From the NCBI GenBank assembly GCA_964059195.1, contig CAXKWD010000005.1, positions 90,099,882 through 90,163,881 of the forward strand: 64,000 nt of DNA, written 5' to 3'. Under the pieces are notes generated by a model. That model did not search any database. It saw only the letters and a program-made list of their open reading frames with translations, and was not told the DNA's origin. Source of the DNA: Ectobius pallidus. Taxonomy: Eukaryota > Arthropoda > Insecta > Blattodea > Ectobiidae. The position numbers and the translations under genes are program-made. The stretch's first letter is position 1, and each line of letters starts with the position of its first letter. Shown piece by piece: positions 60,178-64,000 of this stretch.

Positions 60178-60556
60178 ACCACAAGTCTACAAACTAAAAT
60201 GCAATTAATGTCTAAAATTCTAGGCCTATATGGGACAAACAGACCAAAGTTTAAAAACACGATTCACAGAACACATCAGAACCTTCAAACAAAATATAGA
60301 TTCTGCCTGTGAAAACTACATAACAGACAAAAAACATAAATATGCAGACATCAATACAGACATGGAAATCTTAACCGCAAAGGTCATATCCTCAACACAC
60401 TCGAACAATATGAAATATACAAACACACCACACCAAACAACACACAACTTAAACAAGCAACTACAGTTCAGATCAAATGCACTACCAGTATACAACAAAA
60501 CTGTACACAAACATCTTCCTATCTGCAACTTTGGCAGCATGGGAGTCAGTTGCTGA

Positions 60557-60675
60557 AGACGGTTGCTTGTGCAGTTGAAAGGTAATTAACATTGCCTAAT
60601 CATCCTAGCGAGAGTTAGTTAACAAAGTTAAATGGTTTAACTAGATTCACAAGTTATTACATCACTACAAAATTC

Positions 60676-60710
<35 letters not shown>

Positions 60711-60781
60711 GTTAATAATAATTATGATGATGATAATGATGATGATGATGCAAATTTAACTGTTAATAATGCATTACTACC
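60557..60781. repeat. Spacer with (AAT)n and (GAT)n microsatellites
   Basis: AAT tract about 60676-60710 and GAT tract about 60726-60750. No gene. Confidence 0.8.
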
Positions 60782-60789
60782 GTTATTAC

Positions 60790-61684
60790 TAGAGACCGGA
60801 TGTTAGGCAAAATGTCTATTCTTAACTGTTATGGATATCATAAAAATGACTTAATAGAAGTTCAAAATACTATTCTTAGAGCTGTTTTTCATCAAGTTAA
60901 CTCTGCCTATTTTTGCCGATTTCAACTTATAATGCCTATAAATGCCTATTTTCGCTTTTCCGAGGAAAAAACAGCATTTTATTGAAAATTTACATAAAAA
61001 TTTGTGAAATCCATGCAATTTGCATCTCATGGGTTAATGACATTACACCCACTGTCAGATGCCTTAATAATTATAAATTATAATAAATTATTAAGAGATA
61101 TAGGAATGAGTCTTAGTGGTGAAAACAGTGTTTCAATTGATAATGATCCACAAATTCTTCCACTCTACAAGTACGCTCCGATAACGTCTGTAGAAGTGGA
61201 AAGGTCGTTTTCGGTACTAAAAAATGTACTGTCTGATATTAGGCATAACCTAAGAGTAGAGCATTTGAAAAAAGTATCTTGTTATTATGTGTAATCAATG
61301 ATGTTGGTTAATGATTGGCAAAAGGTGTTTGTAAAGGTAATATTGTTCGTTGAATGTGGTACCAGTACAGTGCTCTAATGAAATGAACAATATTGTTTAT
61401 ATAGTGTTTCGGTTAGATCCATCTATATTATGTGTATCGGGTAGGTCTATGTTATTTTGATTAAATACTCATTGATACTCATTGATTATTTCAATTAGTA
61501 ACAAGAGACATCCAAAACGAGTTCATATTTTTCGACCTACTGTCTCCTTTTGCATGCAACTGTAAATTTTTTTGCATTTGTTTTGACAGTTTTAGTGCCT
61601 ATTTTACCTGCCTATTTTGCAATTTTTAAGTGCCTTTTTGCCTGCCTATTTTTAACGTTTTAAGTGCCTAACGTCCGGTCTCTA
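60790..61684 (+). mobile_element. hAT element with residual transposase C-terminus
   Basis: Exact 8-bp duplication GTTATTAC (60782-60789 and 61685-61692). Ends TAGAGACCGGATGTTAGGC and GCCTAACGTCCGGTCTCTA are near-perfect inverted repeats. Subterminal TGCCTATTTT repeats occur near both ends. Most of the transposase is deleted. Confidence 0.9.
61004..61294 (+). pseudogene. hAT transposase dimerisation-domain remnant
   Basis: 96-codon frame whose second half reads LPLYKYAPITSVEVERSFS, then VLSDIRHNLRVEHLKK: the C-terminal hAT dimerisation motif with the conserved E-R-S-F-S. The N-terminal DNA-binding and catalytic D residues are absent, so this is an internal-deletion derivative that could not work alone. 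It lies in the middle of the 895-bp element. Confidence 0.75.
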
Positions 61685-61698
61685 GTTATTACTACTAC

Positions 61699-61833
61699 CA
61701 TAGGCGCCGACTTAGGGGGGGCAAGGTACTTTCTGCCCCCCAAGACTTAAGATTTTATCATGTAAGGCCTATGTATAGCTACTGAAAATCCAGTTCTTGC
61801 CCCCCCAAAAATATTTCCAAGTTGGCACCTCTG
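61699..61833. mobile_element. 135-bp hAT MITE
   Basis: Exact 8-bp duplication ACTACTAC (61691-61698 and 61834-61841). Ends CATAGGCGCCGACTT and (reverse complement) CAGAGGTGCCAACTT. Its left duplication overlaps by two bases the right duplication of the hAT at 60790-61684. Confidence 0.85.
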
Positions 61834-61841
61834 ACTACTAC

Positions 61842-62212
61842 TAATTCTTTTACTCTACCTAGGTATAAACAATTAAAATATGCTTTAGAATCCTACTGTG
61901 AATGTATGTAAGTACATTACAAGTATTATTTTTTCCCTTTAAACAAAGATCAGTACAGAGCTCGCCCTCAAACTGAAAGCATGGACCATGTCAGAGGCAG
62001 AGGCGGGAATTCGACTGCAATAACAACTGAATTAGAGCACATCTTCTAATGCTCCTATAGGCAGAGCTATCAGAATCTCTCTTTTCCCTCCAGCCAGATA
62101 CTGAAAAGTTGCTATCATGCATGTGTGACAGAATACTGTTCCTTCAGTGTCAAGCCACAAACGTATGTCTCAGGGTTATGTCCAAGGCATCAAATGGGTT
62201 CTCAGCACAGCA
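61842..62212. other. No gene recognised
   Basis: Short spacer between hAT insertions. Confidence 0.5.
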
Positions 62213-62220
62213 CAATGAGA

Positions 62221-62766
62221 CAGGGGCATATTCATAGGAGGGCTGAGGGGGCTAAGTCATGCTAATATGGACATCTTAATTTGACAAATAGTAGACAGTT
62301 TATGTGCATGACATCCTGATCACAAAATGCGTGAAATAGAAATGCCATTACTGCTTTGTATAAGTAGGCTATATACAAAATTTAGCCTAACATAGAATTT
62401 TTATCTAAGCTGCTCAAGCTGGCATGAATGTATAGCTTAGCTCGCTTAGCCACTAACGGCTGATCAAGCTGGCATTACTGCCCCTCAGGTAAATTATAGC
62501 GGTAAAGCGAGTAGTCTTGATAAATTTTCCAAAAGTGGGAAAGCAAGAGAAATGAATTTTGTTCTATGACTCAACAGCTTTAATACCTTTACCTTAGATT
62601 AAGATGTGATTGTGACATACACTTCAACAAACAAACCTAAATACTTTGTTTGGGTATCTTGGTGTAGTTATGTTATTATGTGAAGATTCAATATAATTGT
62701 GTGTGATAATAGTATTAGATTTATTATCACATCCCCTTCTGAAAAGAAATCTTGGATACACCCCTG
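62221..62766. mobile_element. 546-bp hAT element
   Basis: 8-bp duplication CAATGAGA/CAATTAGA (62213-62220 and 62767-62774, one mismatch). Ends CAGGGGCATATTCA and (reverse complement) CAGGGGTGTATCCA differ by transitions. No coding capacity. The mismatch suggests it is older than the neighbours with perfect duplications. Confidence 0.75.
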
Positions 62767-62840
62767 CAATTAGAAGAGTTTATTGTAATAAATTGCATGC
62801 ATAATGATAGACATTAAATTAAAGATAATGAGACAGTTAA

Positions 62841-63405
62841 TTCTTCTTCTTCTTCTTCTTCTTCTTATTTTGAATGCGCCTACTTAGGACTATGCTTGTT
62901 CACCTGTTGGGTCTTGATTTTCGCCCAATACTGTCCCATTTTCTGTCGTGTAACTCCTTTCTTTCATCTGTCCAAGGGGTACCTTTCCTTCGAGATTTCT
63001 CCATGAACTTCTTTCAAGGTACGTTTCACAGCCCGTCTGTCATGCAGATCTGATATTTCCAGATCTTTGATGTCCTCAGTTTCTGTCAACCACATGGTAC
63101 AAACAATTTTATTTTGCCAGAAAGGGAATAAACAAATGGTCAATCTTGTGGGAGGCAGTCTCACTACATGTCCATAGAAAGCTATTCTCCTTTTCCTTGC
63201 ACAATCAGAGAGTTTCTCTATGTGGTCGTATAGTTCAGAATTGTGTCGAATACGAAATTCTTCATCTAATTTTACAGGACCAGGGATCTTCCTGAGAATT
63301 CTCCTCTCTGATTTCCATCTTCTCTATCAGACCGCTTCAGTTTATAGGAAGACTCTCCATGGCATACAAGGCTTCTGGTCTTATGACTGACTTATAGTGT
63401 GATAG
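62841..63405 (-). mobile_element. LINE 3' fragment with GAA tail
   Basis: Minus strand. A (GAA)n tail (CTT run at 62841-62866 on the plus strand) follows the last part of an RT-type ORF2. The conceptual protein includes EALYAMESL, ERRILRKIPGPVK..EEFRIRHN.ELY.HIEKL and RRIAFYGHVVRLPPTRLT. This is a C-terminal signature of many insect endonuclease/reverse-transcriptase LINEs. At least one stop and one frame change occur (near 63345 and 62965). It is 5' truncated near 63405. Confidence 0.7.
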
Positions 63406-63565
63406 TTAATTCATTATTATTAGTTTTATTTTTTTTAATAAATATTTTATGAAGTATGGTTGATGCATCGCTCCTGTTTGTGACATAACAAAAGGCTGAA
63501 GAATTGGTAGGACTAGTGATTCAATATCAAATGCCAATAATTTAACTATTTCTTTCCCTACTCAT
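63406..63565. other. No gene recognised
   Basis: Short AT-rich spacer. Confidence 0.5.
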
Positions 63566-63573
63566 ACTATAGG

Positions 63574-64000
63574 CAGTGGTGCACCATGGAGGGGGCGGGT
63601 GGGGCAGTCCACCCAGGCTCCACTTTGAACATAGGCTCCAAAATTTTATTCACTTATTTTTACCAGACCAGTGACGAGTCCTGGTTTGACTGAATAAAAG
63701 TTGTGTATTAAGCAACATTATACATTTTTTAAACAATAAATTAAGTAGAAAACAGGTTAGAGCTCACAAGAAAGATGTTTAGTTTATGTAAAATTTAGTT
63801 TATTATTAAAACTTTACTGTTTGCTGTTTGGGTTTTCTTTGTTTTGTACATAAAATAATATTGTGCAGTTACAACTATTTAGTTGAAATACCTTTTCAAT
63901 ACCATGGGCATATTAACATGTATTTCCTCCAGTCATAATTCAGTACTGGTACTGGTACTCTAAGCAAACTTATGGTAAAAACGTAAAGTTGCTTAATGTG
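63574..64000. mobile_element. Left end of another hAT element (right end off-window)
   Basis: CAGTGGTGCACCATGG followed by a G-rich block (63590-63606) matches the hAT left ends in this window. The presumed duplication would be ACTATAGG (63566-63573). No matching right end appears before the window stops. Confidence 0.5.

Larger units (their letters stand above)
59309..60556 (+). pseudogene. Penelope-like element C-terminus with GIY-YIG endonuclease, interrupted
   Basis: 59309-59431 encodes, in broken frames, a linker (INPFRK, then KEQNTTEY). A hAT element then interrupts at 59440-60177. After it the frame continues VYKLKCN, then YMGQTDQSLKTRFTEH (about 60226-60276), the signature of the GIY-YIG endonuclease that Penelope-like retroelements use for target cleavage. 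The frame stays open to a stop at 60554-60556. Removing the hAT restores the order ...KYSKP-(hAT)-VYKLKCN, as expected for this family. Confidence 0.7.

Overview
The window looks like repeat-choked intergenic and intronic DNA from a large, AT-rich arthropod (most likely insect) genome. The evidence is: spliced protein-coding exons with GT/AG borders; tRNA-derived SINEs; Jockey/CR1-type LINEs and a Penelope-like element; hAT elements with 8-bp target duplications; Helitron-like elements inserted at A|T; and an arthropod-style TATA plus TCAGT initiator promoter. A cockroach-like or similar large-genome insect is my guess, not a determination. Nothing bacterial (operon, CRISPR, rRNA) is present.

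Host genes. The only convincing host coding sequence is a pair of same-strand paralogues of a family I do not recognise. Gene 2 is complete as coding sequence. A 52-nt exon (31374-31425) encodes a signal peptide and ends in a phase-1 GTAAGT donor. A 7.6-kb intron follows, then a terminal exon (39026-39927) that opens behind a TTTCAG acceptor. The two join to exactly 318 codons including stop. Gene 1 has the homologous terminal exon at 14031-14977, also behind a phase-1 acceptor, but no matching signal-peptide exon was found upstream in the window. Both proteins are basic and carry three internal aromatic-x-x-P-[K/R] motifs at identical spacing (41 then 50 residues), a shared GVPI.WK.T.GPPD block and a C-terminal GDI.LC...C motif.

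Layout. 1-731: 3' end of a LINE. 1266-2400: tRNA-containing repeat plus Helitron scraps. 6569-6921: a tRNA-derived inverted repeat bounded by a 14-bp duplication. 7181-11336: head-to-tail Helitron-like concatemer with alternating A and B units. 11590-13667: Harbinger-like fold-back element. 14031-14977: gene 1 terminal exon. 17730-23548: a full-length hAT element holding a decayed ZMYM1-like transposase and a second decayed gene of a different family. 24283-25497: another hAT. 26639-28967: TIR element. 31374-39927: gene 2, whose intron has taken in a SINE, a possible LTR leader, a 2.3-kb TG...CA (LTR-like) insertion and Helitrons. 40327-40759: hAT. 43536-54283: a 1,721-bp tandem array of 5.75 nearly identical units, the last split by a Helitron. 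55212-55612: SINE. 55735-60556: Penelope-like remains, a truncated LINE and a nested hAT. 60790-62766: three more hATs. 62841-63405: LINE fragment. 63574-end: left end of another hAT.

How the parts relate. Apart from the two paralogous genes, the window is a record of nested transposition. Seven hAT insertions keep both ends and an 8-bp duplication, and several insertions can be ordered in time because one interrupts another. All superfamily names come from visible termini, duplications and protein motifs; no database search was run.
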